From positions 31,832,184 to 31,896,183 of the forward strand of contig OZ035961.1 in the NCBI GenBank assembly GCA_964034945.1: 64,000 nucleotides of DNA, in the 5' to 3' direction. The notes beneath the pieces are model-generated. The model did no database searches. It was not told where the DNA came from and saw only the letters and a program-made list of their open reading frames with translations. Origin of the DNA: Chrysopilus asiliformis. Lineage: Eukaryota > Arthropoda > Insecta > Diptera > Rhagionidae. Below are positions 33,875 to 44,515 of the stretch, one piece after another. The first letter of the stretch is position 1; each line of letters starts with the position of its first letter. The position numbers and the translations under genes were made by a program.

Positions 33875-35790
33875 TTTACCTCGCTTTTATTTCTGATACT
33901 CACCGCCCGAAAAATATTTTTTCCTTTTAGGCTCATTTTTTTAAATAAAAGCTTTTATTAAAATTTCGATTGTTTTTATTATTGTTTTTTCTTTTGAGAG
34001 CTGACTTTGCGCAAATCGTATATTTTTGCTAAAATTCGCGGTGGGCTGATAAAAACTCATTTTTATGTATTTAAAATTTAAAAAAAATTATTCAATACTG
34101 AAATGATACATAATATCCCTCAGTATACCGAAAAATTCGTATTAATCAAAATAATCCGTTTTAGTATCTCGTTAACAACTATTTTGATCATTCGGGTTTA
34201 ATTTAAAATATGCCTGAAAGCCACTGAGCTATTTACAAATTAAAACGTTATTCTCAAAACCACCACCCGATTTAACAGGGTGAAAAAATTTCATTAAAAA
34301 TCGTTGCCAATTTGTATACAGATGTACATACATACGAGTATATGGATTGAATTGGTTTGGATAGCATATCAAACGATTTCAATGGAACAGAAACTAAAAT
34401 GATATTGGTGCGTTTCTAGTAGTGAAGTGGAATTTCCCAATCAGAAATTCTGTATTCGGAGGGACTTTAGTTTGATAGGATATCAGTGAACGTGAACTAT
34501 TCAATTCCATTTAGATGTAGATACATTTATCTGATGCCATCGTACAATTCAGCAAATTTCCACTGAACTTAATAGTGGGAAAATCGTGCTGGAAATTCTC
34601 TTTTTCATTGCAATGGCAAATTCTAGATTTTTCATAGAAACTTAGATATCCATCTACAAAAAAAAACCAATATTTCAAAGGAAAACCCAGTATTTCTGTC
34701 GACCATGTCTAATAAATTACCCTCCAGGTCGATTTCGATTCACGGTTGCGATTCATATCGTGTCGCGGTAAACGACAAAGTTTCGTTTTAGTTAAAGATC
34801 GTTACCGCTATTTTCTATATGTCTTTACGTTTGCTTTCCACTACATATCACTAAATACTTGAGGGTAATGTTGACTGGATGTGTAATTTAGGTTCTATTC
34901 TATATTCAATTTGCCCTATTTTTCCATTGTTGAGATATTTTGTATGGCCATAGAAGTTAGGCGGTGGGTACACCATCTTTTTGGCATAGGTTTTTCTAAT
35001 ATTTGTGTGCTACTTTCCTAACTCATGATTTTTATTTTCTATGGCTGCACTGTCTTATTGAATTACTCATTTGCCCCAGGCCCTGATGTTGATTCAATTA
35101 TTTATTAAATAATTTATATGAAGAAAATGCGATAAATGGCTGAAGATAATTGAATGTTTTATGGCTGTTAATTTCGGAAATGAAATAAACATTTTTATGA
35201 AGAAGCGAGGATTTCTTCTTACTTCAACTACAAATTTTATATAGAGGGTATAAAAAAGGTTGTTTATAATTTTAGATTCTCGCCATTTTAAAATTTTGCC
35301 ATATAGTCTTTTTTTGGTATTCCTCTTGTTCCGCTTTTTTTCTGGGTCTATGGCACTAGGCTTCCAAAATTCAGGTTTCGTTACAATTTTCTTATCTGCT
35401 GCTCGCACTTATATTTTTATATAGGTTATGTTCCCAAATACCATCGCAAAGCACGGGTACATGAGGTTTGTTCTTTGCGACTTAAAAATGCAGCAATTTA
35501 CACAATCGGGTCCAAAGATTTAGACCTATAAATCACATTCGCTTACAAGAAGCGTGATTTAGTAATGTACCTGCAAAGCCATACTGTTCGTCTTTAGGTC
35601 AATATTCGTCTTAGGCTTCATGAAAATCCTGCAGCAATAGAGCGGAATTTGACGGTTGTCGGGTCGATACAGTGATTAGGTGTGGAACTGAATGTCAGTT
35701 TCACTTTGAAGGAGCGTGTAATGGGAAAAAGGGTTGACAAGGTTGCCATTAGACTTACCTCAAAGCCCCCGCTTTACAATTAAAAGAAAA
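33875..35790. other. Non-coding AT-rich interval
   Basis: I find no gene or repeat boundary here. A 104-codon minus-strand frame (35094-35408) is lysine-rich and low complexity, with no domain. Confidence 0.5.
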
Positions 35791-36350
35791 CATAACATAA
35801 GCTATAATTGCCAATCTGGCAATTATTGAAAACCCGTATGGTGATTTCAGTGAACAGCGAACAGTTGTATCAAAATTCCACTTTGAAGTCAAACTTTCCA
35901 ATAAGATTTTTTAAAATTTATTCCAATCGGATTTTGATGTATCGGAGTTTTATGTAGAATCATATCCTAAATAACTTTTGTTCTTGAACTTTTTTAACAA
36001 GATACACCGTTTTTGAGATATTCGCAAAAATCGTTTTCGTTCGTATGGGGGGTACCCCCCCTAATGGTCCATTTTTGCCCATTGACGACCTTAGCCTTGC
36101 ATTTTACGAAAAACCAATCTGCGCAAAATTTCAAGGCTCCAGCTTAATCCGTCTGCCCGCAATCGGCGCCACAGACGGACGGACAGACGGACAGACGGAC
36201 GGACGGATGGACGGACATGCTAAATTCAACTTTTTTTTATCATTCTAAACACACTGGTGTAATTCATTTTTTTGTGTGATGATGGGATATTGGCGTTACA
36301 AACGGTAAGGCAAAGTTAATATACCCTTTGGTTTCACCATACGGGTATAA
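35791..36350 (-). mobile_element. DINE-1/mini-me-like non-autonomous Helitron, copy E
   Basis: Has the end hairpin, ACCCGTATGGTGAT block, GGGGGGTACCCCCC block, a short core (about 36173-36217) and a TATAA end at 36350. It is slightly more diverged from copies A, B and F than these are from one another (for example CATAACATAAG at its end). Confidence 0.8.
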
Positions 36351-36478
36351 TCACGGCAAGCAATCGCAGGAAAAGTCCATTATAAAATAATACTCCCCAA
36401 AAAGTTTCCATTAGTTTATCGCCATTAGATTTTTTTTGTTTGCTTTCTGATTACATTTTTATTTGTTAATCTGTGTTC

Positions 36479-36513
36479 GGTCGCTAAGCTACATATATAA
36501 GCTTAGAGACCGA
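36479..36513. repeat. Hairpin around a TATATAAG sequence
   Basis: CGGTCGCTAAGCT pairs with AGCTTAGAGACCG around ACATATATA. The TATATAAG could be read as a TATA box, but no transcript or gene follows. The 36.5-36.8 kb frames on both strands show no domain. Confidence 0.5.
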
Positions 36514-37400
36514 GGGAGGGAGAGAAAAAACTCTGCTTAAAGATTTGTGTGATGTAATGCGCTCGCATAAAACTTGAATCAGCTAATTTTGTCTCTTTTT
36601 GTGAAATGGCAGCGTCAGAATTACGTTCCGGTGTCACAACTGCGGCGTGGCAAACTACTGCAAAGTGTTCCTGACTATGGGTGTCATTGCGTATCCCATT
36701 CGCATAACAGCGATGTGTCTGCAACACAAAAATCGCTCGTCACAGCGATTTGCAATATGTCAAAAAAGACGACACGGCTGCTGAAAATGTTTTTTGGGTT
36801 GTGATTCTCACTAAACAGTAACTATAAGCAGCAAGGTGTAGTGATCTGAAGTTACAGCTTCAAAGTCATGATCAGCAAAGTCTAAATGCAAAAATGTATG
36901 AAATTTTCGCTCTCGTTTTTAATGGTGTTTTTAAATGGTATACAGATTCTCTATTGATTCACTGAGTAGGCTCTCTATTAACCCGTTCGGCACATGTTTT
37001 TTTCTATGTGGGTTAAAGATTCTCTTTATACAAATTAATGATGTTTAAGCTATTAGTATTCATTTAAAACAAAAAAAATTAAAAATTTTACGTCCACTGT
37101 AGTCCAGCTTTTTACTAAAAAATCAAAATTGGATCAAAAATGCACTTAGTGGTGCACTGAATGAGAATAGAGTGTTGAAAATAAATAAATAATAAGACAA
37201 TTCAATTTTTTTAGTATGATGCCATATGGCATCAAAATACCGAATGGGTTAATAGTTCATTTTTGTTTATTTTGATTCAAGAGTGTACTAAAGAGTATAC
37301 GCAAGTGCAAATTGCGAGGATAAACTAACAAAAAAGTTTTTTAAGAAGAACTAAAATTCATTAAATTTGCTACAAAATAGTCTTCGATTTTCTTTTCCCA

Positions 37401-37838
37401 ATGCCGCGGTCACACGACGCTGTTGTGCCAGCCGCTGGCTGCTGTTGGTTAGTAGCGCTAGCAAGTAGCAACAGCCGCCAGCGTATTGAGAGGGTTCACA
37501 CGGTTTATATTTAGTAGCGCTGGCAAGCAGCAAAACAGTGGTTTGACATTTGAATCTGGGAGATTTTTTAAATAATAAACGTAACACACAAATTTAAATT
37601 AATAAACGTAAAATAACAACTTACAATAAACAAACTTTATCACTTATCAGACTTTTGACAGCTCAGAAACCATGTGACAGGGTCACGTGATCCCTAGTAG
37701 CGCTGGCAAAGTATAACGGCCTCTACTTCACTAGCGCTGCTGCTGGTAGTAGCAACGCACTAGGGTTCACACGGTGCTGCTGAAATGGCTGCTAACAGCC
37801 ACTAACGCTGGCAAAACAGCGTCGTGTGACCGCCGCAT
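37401..37838. mobile_element. TIR element with GCGGTCACACGACGCTGTT ends
   Basis: The left end ATGCCGCGGTCACACGACGC and the minus-strand reading of the right end, ATGCGGCGGTCACACGACGC, match with one change and continue through GCTGTT and TGCCAGC. Inside, the motif AGTAGCGCTGGCAA recurs at least three times (37453, 37513, 37697), and TTCACACGGT occurs twice. Target duplication is not resolved and the superfamily is uncertain. Confidence 0.75.
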
Positions 37839-39894
37839 AAGATGCACCAGAAAGGAAATATGGCAACAAACTTTTTTCAGTCTGACTCTTTTCTGTCATG
37901 CTATCATAATATGGAAACAATGACTTTTTCTAGATTCGACTTTATAGTTTCGGTCTATACAGTCTATTTTGGTCTTCTATTTGGTACATTTTAGAGTGAA
38001 AACAACTGGACCGAACATGCAGTAAATTAACAAAGCTACAAGTAATCCATGGAAGATTTTCTGCAGGAAAATTTATCACATGTTGTCATAAAAAAACGTT
38101 TCCACACATGAAAAACTTTGTTATCTTAATTATAAATGATATTTCATTCAAGAATAAATTCAACATCTTCAAGCTATGAAAAATGACATATCTTAAAGCA
38201 AAAAAATTACTACAGATAATGGGAGCCAATATTGTTGTAGAATCTGTGAACATCCTAACCTTGTCGGGCAATATGCTTCATCACAGACGGAAACTGCAGT
38301 GGATTAATGCAAAGCAATTAGTTCAAGTCAAGTGTATGAGATGGGCCAGGACCTGTTTCATCCTTGATGCGGGTCAGCAGTCCTTGATGAATGTCGCTTA
38401 GATATTTAACTTGGCTATTTTCTAGACCATTGCGCCATATTTAAAGAATCACAAGAAGGACATTCCCGGAAAAACAATCTTCTAGATTTCTACCCAAAGA
38501 TAGACAAAAACAAAAAAAAAAACAGGATATTGTAGAATATTGTTGTATCTTCACAGGACATATTGAATGGTATTCGTTTCGCTTTGTTTCTGGTTTTGCT
38601 TTGTTTTGGATTCTTTCTGATACTGAACTATGGAAACAGAAACCTTTAATTAATTCGTTGTAATTTATTTGGGGCTCAAAGTGTTGTTTGTTACTTATGA
38701 AAAGAAAAGCAAATTGGGCTTTGATCCTCTGTAAAGGTCAGCTTTATGAAGGTGATTTTGTTTTGTGGCGGCCACATCGTCCTGATGAAGGGTCTTTATC
38801 TCTTTTACAGGAACATAGTACCTCTAGCATATGCCATGCCGTATATAGGGAGTAATTCTAACATATGTTTAACTACAATGTTGAAAGGCAAAATTATTTG
38901 ATATTATACTCGTATACTGACATGGACAAGTCATGAAGGGAAATGTCCGAATGGAGTTGGAGTCATGAGAAGAAATATGTGGTACCATTGTTATATAATT
39001 TTTATATTTTGTGTATATCGTGATGGACCGAACGTTAGCCAAGTATAAGAAGAAATGAGGCTGGATATACTATTATACAATATTGAAGGATTTACCTAAA
39101 AGACGTGATGGAAAAGGAAAAGGTTTATTAATTTGTAAATAGCCTTGGGCTCTCATAAACTGGTTTAATCGAAATAAGTTTATTGGATTATAGAGGTTTT
39201 CCCTTAACCTTTGCTAGGAGAAAAAAAAATTGTTTAATTGGATATTGTGAAATTTGAAAAGAATTTCCTTAACACTCTAATCAAAGAACTAATTGATTTT
39301 CATGGAATTCGAAATGATTGGCAAGGAATATTTCCATGTATATAAGTATCATTAAAATATCATTCCGAATTTCATATCTTCAAATGAGTTTAATTGCCAC
39401 ATATACATAATTGTAGTATCAATATATGTATAGAAAATTCAAATTAATTTAACTTAATCACAGTGATGTGTATAAGTTTTAGAATGACTACGAATATCGT
39501 GCTTTGATGTCAATTTCAAAAAAAACATTTAAAATTATGATGAAATTTCAATCTAGGAAATTCATAGAAATTTTCACTTTTAATAGTGTATCCCTTTTTG
39601 TACATAATTATTACTGACTGTACTAAAATGACATTTTGATGTTAGATTTCAATAATGTAGAAATTTCCAGCATTCATAGTGAAATTCAATTTATCTCCGA
39701 CACATAAATTAATTAATTTCAGTAGTAATTTACTAGTTGACATTTGAAATAACGTAACATATATTTCTATCGAAAAGTTATATTTTTGGTAGTAGTGTTT
39801 CCCACAGTTTTAGTAGAATTTAAAATTTTTGCTAAGTAGAAGAAATTTTGCCTTTAAATTGTAATTTCTAAATGAATTTTATACTTCTTACCGT
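37839..39894. other. Non-coding AT-rich interval
   Basis: No supportable feature. Short frames such as 38183-38401 have no domain. Confidence 0.5.
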
Positions 39895-40120
39895 GGGCGT
39901 CCGCTTGTACCAAAAGCGGGGGAAGAGGGCGGATTTTGAAAAAAAAACTATTGGTTTTTTATAATCCTTAGTGAAAGCGTCGTGTCGAAAGTTGAACATA
40001 GTGCTTTCTAATGGAACAGCTCACAATGCGGCGTTAATAAGGGCGTGCTAAAGCGACGCGACGCTAGAGTAGTCCAACTTTCTACTTTTCAAGTTGTCAG
40101 CTGTGTTTTTGTGGATCTTT
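39895..40120 (-). repeat. Dispersed repeat block Y, copy 2
   Basis: On the minus strand this matches 13566-13810 in order: CGTCGCTTTAGCACGC, TTAACGCCGCATTGTGAGC, GCACTATGTTCAAC and ATTATAAAAAACC. See the first copy. Confidence 0.65.
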
Positions 40121-40369
40121 ACGCGCGAAAATTTGTTTTTTTTGTTTGTTTTAAGTTTAATTGCTATTTAAACTACTTTAAAATCATTTAAATAAAAACA
40201 GCCAATTGCATGATATCTTTTCCCATAAATAGGGTGACCACACCTCCTAGGATGACCGGGACAGCCCCGCTGAGTTCGAATCTGCAAGGGGTTTAGGGTT
40301 TAGCTTAATTTTGAGAAAAGCCTAAAAAAATATTATTTAAAAAAAAAACATTCCATATAAACTGAAAAC

Positions 40370-40584
40370 GAATTCAGCCAAACTATTTCCAGATTCGGAT
40401 TCAGCGGTGTCAAATTACCCTAAAATGATTGAAATATCCACGGCAATAAACAAAAAAAAAACCTTTTCAGCTTATATGGAATTTTTTCGAAAATAATCTT
40501 TCTTGAGGCCTTTTTTCCAAAACTAAAGCCAAACTGGCCAAACCACTTGCAGATGCGGAATCAGCGACGTCAGATTATCCTAAA
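40370..40584 (+). repeat. Recurring motif, two occurrences upstream of the Helitron unit
   Basis: TTCAGCCAAACTATTTCCAG with TTCAGCGGTGTCAAATTACC at about 40375, and GGCCAAACCACTTGCAGATG with AATCAGCGACGTCAGATTA at about 40535. Both match the motif at 19689 and the one inside the foldback at 46663-46833. Confidence 0.5.
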
Positions 40585-40690
40585 TCTGTATATATAAAAT
40601 CGTTTAACCTGACTGACTGATTGACTGACTGACTCATCAACGCCCAGCCCAAACCCCTGAAGCTAGAAACTTGAAACTTTAGGCGCTCAC

Positions 40691-41704
40691 TAAAGCTCGG
40701 TTTATACACTTCAAGTAACTCGCGGCAAGTAAAGAGAGGCAAGTAGTTTGCTTATGACGTTTTCGACTGGCAGATTCAGGGCAGATTCAGAGCACGCTCT
40801 ACCCCAGTTTAGAGCAAGGTATTTCGAGCAGATCTCGAGTAGATTTCGAGCACCTCTGCTTGGGAGTCGAGCATTTCTCAAAGAACAAGAAGAAGCATAA
40901 AACAAATTAAAATTAATTTTGATATATTCCCCTTAAGTTGACACTGCACTAATATATTTCTGACCAAATGAAATTCTTCTTCACTAGATGAAGAAGAATC
41001 CAAGAAATCAAAATCATAAATATCTTCCATTTACGATTCCACACGATTTTGTTAGCCTTAACCTCAAAAGAGCAACTCAAATCTGACTACATTAGGCAGA
41101 TCACAAAATTGCTCGAAAAATGCTCTTTTAGTGCTCGCATACGGAGTACTTGCGTCACTCGAACACGTAACTCTTTTTCGAGCGATCAAAAAATCTGAGT
41201 CGAACACAAGATCTCAGAGTGAGCAAATTTAGAGCAACTTCAGAGCAAAAAGAGCATGCCAGTCGAAAACGCCATTAGTGTACACGTTTCACGTAAATCA
41301 TTTCAACTAGAATGACAGCCGAAGGAAAATATAACCTAAAATTTTCTGAGAAAAAATATTACGACTTTTTTTTGTAAAAAAAATGCGAATTTTGACCTAA
41401 AACTGTTTGTTGCCGACGAGTTTTTTATATCCGTGTCGTTTTTTCCTTAAAATGTTACGACGTTCTCTGGCAAAGCAGCAAATATAAAATGAACCGAAAC
41501 AAACACACATAAAACCACCTCTTGTGTACACGGTTCCATGTTCTTGTATTGGTTTTTACTTGCCACAAAAATAGAATGGCTTTCTATTATTTTCGAGAGA
41601 GCGGCAAGTATTCTCACACATATGCGAGCCTCGCACACTAGGTCAAATCGCGTGTATTTACGTCTGCTTGCCGCGAGTTACTTGCTTCGTCTAAACCGCG
41701 TTTA
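40691..41704. mobile_element. TIR element nested in the Helitron unit
   Basis: Left end CTCGGTTTATACACTTCAAG then TAACTCGCGGCAAG; the minus-strand right end reads CGCGGTTTAGACGAAGCAAG then TAACTCGCGGCAAG. The inner AAGTAACTCGCGGCAAG is perfectly shared. Exact ends and target duplication are uncertain, as is the superfamily. It is split by the element at 40755-41274. Confidence 0.65.
40752..41277. mobile_element. TTA-flanked TIR element nested two levels deep (element 40755-41274)
   Basis: Ends TGACGTTTTCGACTGGCA and the complement of TGGCGTTTTCGACTGGCA, with TTA directly outside both (40752-40754, 41275-41277). A 3-bp TTA duplication fits PIF/Harbinger insertion. Both ends are rich in AGAGCA/TCGAGCA-type motifs, like subterminal binding repeats. 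520 bp, no coding capacity recognised. Confidence 0.75.
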
Positions 41705-41908
41705 AGGCGGGGTTTTTCGAAATGTTATTGCTATGGTGGTAAAAGGGTGGTAAGGGGGTAAGGGGGGTTTTGGTGGTTTGTAAACCGTGATTTTCGCCAT
41801 GAATCTTGCTCAATAGGAGGCTAGAAAGTTTCACTCGGGGGTTTTCAGGGTCGCTGATCACGAATTGGCATTTAGAGGGTTTTCGGGGTCGCCGATCACG
41901 AATACGGT

Positions 41909-42113
41909 GTTAGACCACAGAGCTTCTATAGAACAGGGGTTAAAATTGACACTGAGCGACAAAAATATGGCGTGAAATATGGGACTTATGGCACAAGCAG
42001 AAAAAAGCTTTCGTAAAGCTTTCGAGCTAATGATAAAATCCCATATTTCACGCCATATTTTTGTCGCTCAGTGTGATTTTAACCTCTGTTCTATAGAAGC
42101 TCTGTGGTTAGAC
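41909..42113. mobile_element. 191-bp foldback MITE with 7-bp GTTAGAC flanks (element 41916-42106)
   Basis: Arms of about 68 bp begin CACAGAGCTTCTATAGAACA and return almost perfectly. The direct repeat GTTAGAC flanks both sides (41909-41915, 42107-42113), so this is a dated insertion into the Helitron unit. Superfamily not assigned. Confidence 0.8.
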
Positions 42114-42209
42114 TAATTCGAAATGGAAAGTCCTGCAAGGATAAGTTTTTTCTCAAAAGTTTTTAAAACTTATACAAAGTAACCCTGCAACGACGGGTAT
42201 GCAAGCTAG

Positions 42210-43310
42210 TATGTTATAAAATCTTTGGCGGCAAAATGGCTGTTGTGCAATGTTATCAATTCTCGAAGTTTTTCAAATTTTTTTTCAGTTTAATTCTTTT
42301 GGGCAGCATTTATTTTATAAAAGTTCAAATAATAGAACATAAGTTCCAATATTAGGGGTAATGAACAAAAAGAATGTTGGTTTAAATAACTGGGAGTTCA
42401 AATAAAGGGTCTTCAAATAATTGAGATTTACCTATAATAGATTTTTTTGTTTTTATTAATAAACAATTTGTCCTTTATTTTCTTCAGAAAAAGGGTTATT
42501 GGTCTTTATTTTCTCGAAAAAATATGGTCACAGTAGATACGAGTATAATACATTGAACCACCGAAGAAAAATTAACAACAAATTTTGTATTTATTTGTTA
42601 AGAAAAATGGGGGTAATTGTCGTACAAAATTTTACTTTTGATAATGGAATGCTTCACGAATCACTAAATACAAAAGACTTTTGTATATAAAGATAAACAT
42701 TTCAAGTCTTGAATCACAATACGTACCAAATTTTAAGTGGAATCTATTATATAGAAATTGTGTGTTACATGCTGTCAAAGCCATAGCCATGCTAATGATT
42801 TTTTGGGGAAAAAGAGAAGATTTTTTATTTGATTTCCTTTTTGTTCTAAAAATGAAAGAAAAATCTTTTTTTCTTACGTAAATCGATTAAAATTTTCTTT
42901 TATCAAAAGAACCCAGAGAGATATTCATTTCCACTTAATTTGATTTCTATTTGTGGAACAAAGTGTCTGATAATTTCCGTCTAATTTCCTGGGAAAGCGT
43001 TTGTAATTTATTGATTTATTCTATTCAACTTAATATCATGATACGTCTTTATAATATGTAAACACGTGTGTATATAAAGGACATTGATGTCACAGTTTTA
43101 TATACACATATGGCAGTATTTTACATAAATAGCTTCATCTAAGCTAAGATATATTTTTAATTCGGCAAAAATTAGGAAAATCTTACATAAATAAATCTCA
43201 TATGTACAATTTAAAAAAAAATCTTGATTGTAAACCAAATTCGTTAATTAAAAACACAAACAATATTCCTGGTTATTTACGGAATTAAAATATGCTCTAT
43301 ATGAAGGCAC
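42210..43310. other. Non-coding AT-rich interval
   Basis: No feature is supportable; the frames at 42499-42881 are low complexity. Confidence 0.5.
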
Positions 43311-43645
43311 ACAAAATTTTTATGAAAAAAAAATCCATTTGAATGGGAGAGGGGAGAAGGACTGGTCCGATTGGATTATGATGTATCGAACGGTTATGTA
43401 AAATCATATTCTAAACATCTTGATAAATTTTTCAATACGATGCATAGTTTTCGAGAAAACAGGAAAAAAGTATTCCATTTGTATGCGAGAGGGAGGACGT
43501 AGTGGCCCGATTATATTTCGATGTATGGATGAGTTATTCAAAATCCTATTCTAAACACAGTTAATCTTCATAAATTATTCAATACGACTCATCGTTTTCG
43601 AGAAAATTGTGAAAAACTGTTTTGGGGGAGGTGGGGAGGAATACA
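43311..43645 (+). repeat. Diverged DINE-like fragment with an internal tandem duplication (left part)
   Basis: Text such as TCCGATTGGATTATGATGTA, AAAATCATATTCTAAA and GTTTTCGAGAAAA corresponds to the DINE-like family but is much diverged. The block occurs twice in tandem (about 43345-43490 and 43495-43640). The Harbinger-type element at 43646 interrupts it, and the family sequence resumes at 44387. Confidence 0.6.
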
Positions 43646-44386
43646 GGGCATCAATCGTGTAACGCGACGCAGACACGAAATCGCGTCTTTTATTATGAAA
43701 AGCAATCGTGTATGGCGACGCGTCGTTGCATACTAGCGACGCGTCTTTTCGTTCAGCGACACAGTTCGAAGCGTCGCTCAGTGTCATTCCGTCTGTCATT
43801 TCACAATGGAGGAACCAAAGTAAATAAAAGTTTTTGTATTTAAATTATAATAAATTTATATTATTTCAGGAAGATAACGAGTGAAAACCAGTGGGAAACC
43901 CTTGTAATGTTCATGGATGAAAATAATGCGTTAGCGAGGGGCGCGTTTGACACTGGTGCCTTCGGCAACAAAAAGAAAAAACTTTTGTGGGAGGATTTGA
44001 TTTTTATTCACTTCAAGCAAAAATTCTATTAATTATACATTACGGTTTTGAGATTAGCTGGAACGGATCATTTATGTCCCTTTAGAACCTGCGAACAACT
44101 CGCAATTCACTTTTTTCTGGAGAAATTAACACAAAATTAATTTCAGCTAATCCAAACATTTTTATTTTGACGTCTCTGTAGCAAGATATTTATAATGAGC
44201 AAAACTGGTCCGTATTGTGCACTCGGAAAGCTTTATTTAGCATGACCTATAATTGATTTAAGAAATTCAATCCATTGAACGTTCAAACTTTTTAGTGTCG
44301 CGATACAAGATTAGAAAAACGTGTCGCGTCGATGTCGCCGTCTCAGCTCAAAGACGGAGACGCGTCTCGTTACACGATTGATGCCC
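43646..44386. mobile_element. PIF/Harbinger-type element carrying an accessory gene remnant
   Basis: Ends GGGCATCAATCGTGTAACGC and the complement of GGGCATCAATCGTGTAACGA, the family already seen at 7507-7740. GC-rich CGACGC motifs crowd both ends. The 741-bp interior includes a two-exon Myb/SANT-like gene remnant on the plus strand (43806-44032). No transposase was recognised in the remaining right half. Assignment to Harbinger rests on the accessory protein type and the GGGCA ends, since a clean 3-bp target duplication was not found (ACA left, AGA right). Confidence 0.75.
43806..44032 (+). pseudogene. Two-exon Myb/SANT-like (zeste-type) DNA-binding protein fragment
   Basis: Exon 1 (43806-43819) starts at ATG. 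A 50-bp intron follows, with a GTAAAT donor at 43820 and a TTATTTCAG acceptor ending at 43869. Exon 2 (43870-44032) runs to TAA. The spliced frame gives about 58 residues: a QWETLVMFMDENNALARG helix region, then KKKKLLWEDL. The pattern (Q-W/F...LV-FM--N--LA-G...K--LWE-L) is that of Myb/SANT-like domains found in insect zeste-like and Harbinger accessory proteins. It ends soon after the conserved LWE-L, losing the rest of the domain, so I call it a truncated remnant. It may normally aid transposase DNA binding or nuclear import, as in Harbinger systems; that role is inferred from the family. Confidence 0.7.
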
Positions 44387-44515
44387 AGATTTTGCACGTT
44401 TCAGAACTTAGCTTTGTGGTTTACGAAAAACGCAGCTTTACAAAGTTTCAAGTCTCTAGCTCAATCCTTTCGAAAGTCATGGTGTCGACGGACAGAAAGA
44501 CAGACAGGCAGCTAT
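44387..44515 (+). repeat. Diverged DINE-like fragment, right part after the Harbinger insertion
   Basis: CAGAACTTAGCTTTGTGG, TTACGAAAAACGCAGC, TTTCAAGTCTCTAGCTCAAT and a short GACAGAAAGACAGACAGG core follow the family order. This part continues the fragment broken at 43645. Confidence 0.65.

Larger units (their letters stand above)
40585..42209 (+). mobile_element. Helitron-type unit interrupted by nested elements
   Basis: Starts TCTGTATATATAAAATCG after an A and carries a (GACT)n stretch (CTGACTGACTGATTGACTG), then GCCCAAACCCCTGAAGCTAG. It ends with the CCTGCAACGACGGG hairpin and CTAG before T (42206-42209), the same end as the unit at 29407-29693. Between its ends lie a TIR element (40691-41704), a third element inside that one (40755-41274), and a 191-bp MITE (41916-42106). 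No Rep/helicase was recognised. Confidence 0.65.

Noticed and set aside
36479..36800. TATATAAG as a possible core promoter with short frames downstream
   Set aside because: The TATA text is the loop of a local hairpin, and the downstream frames on both strands are unrecognisable.
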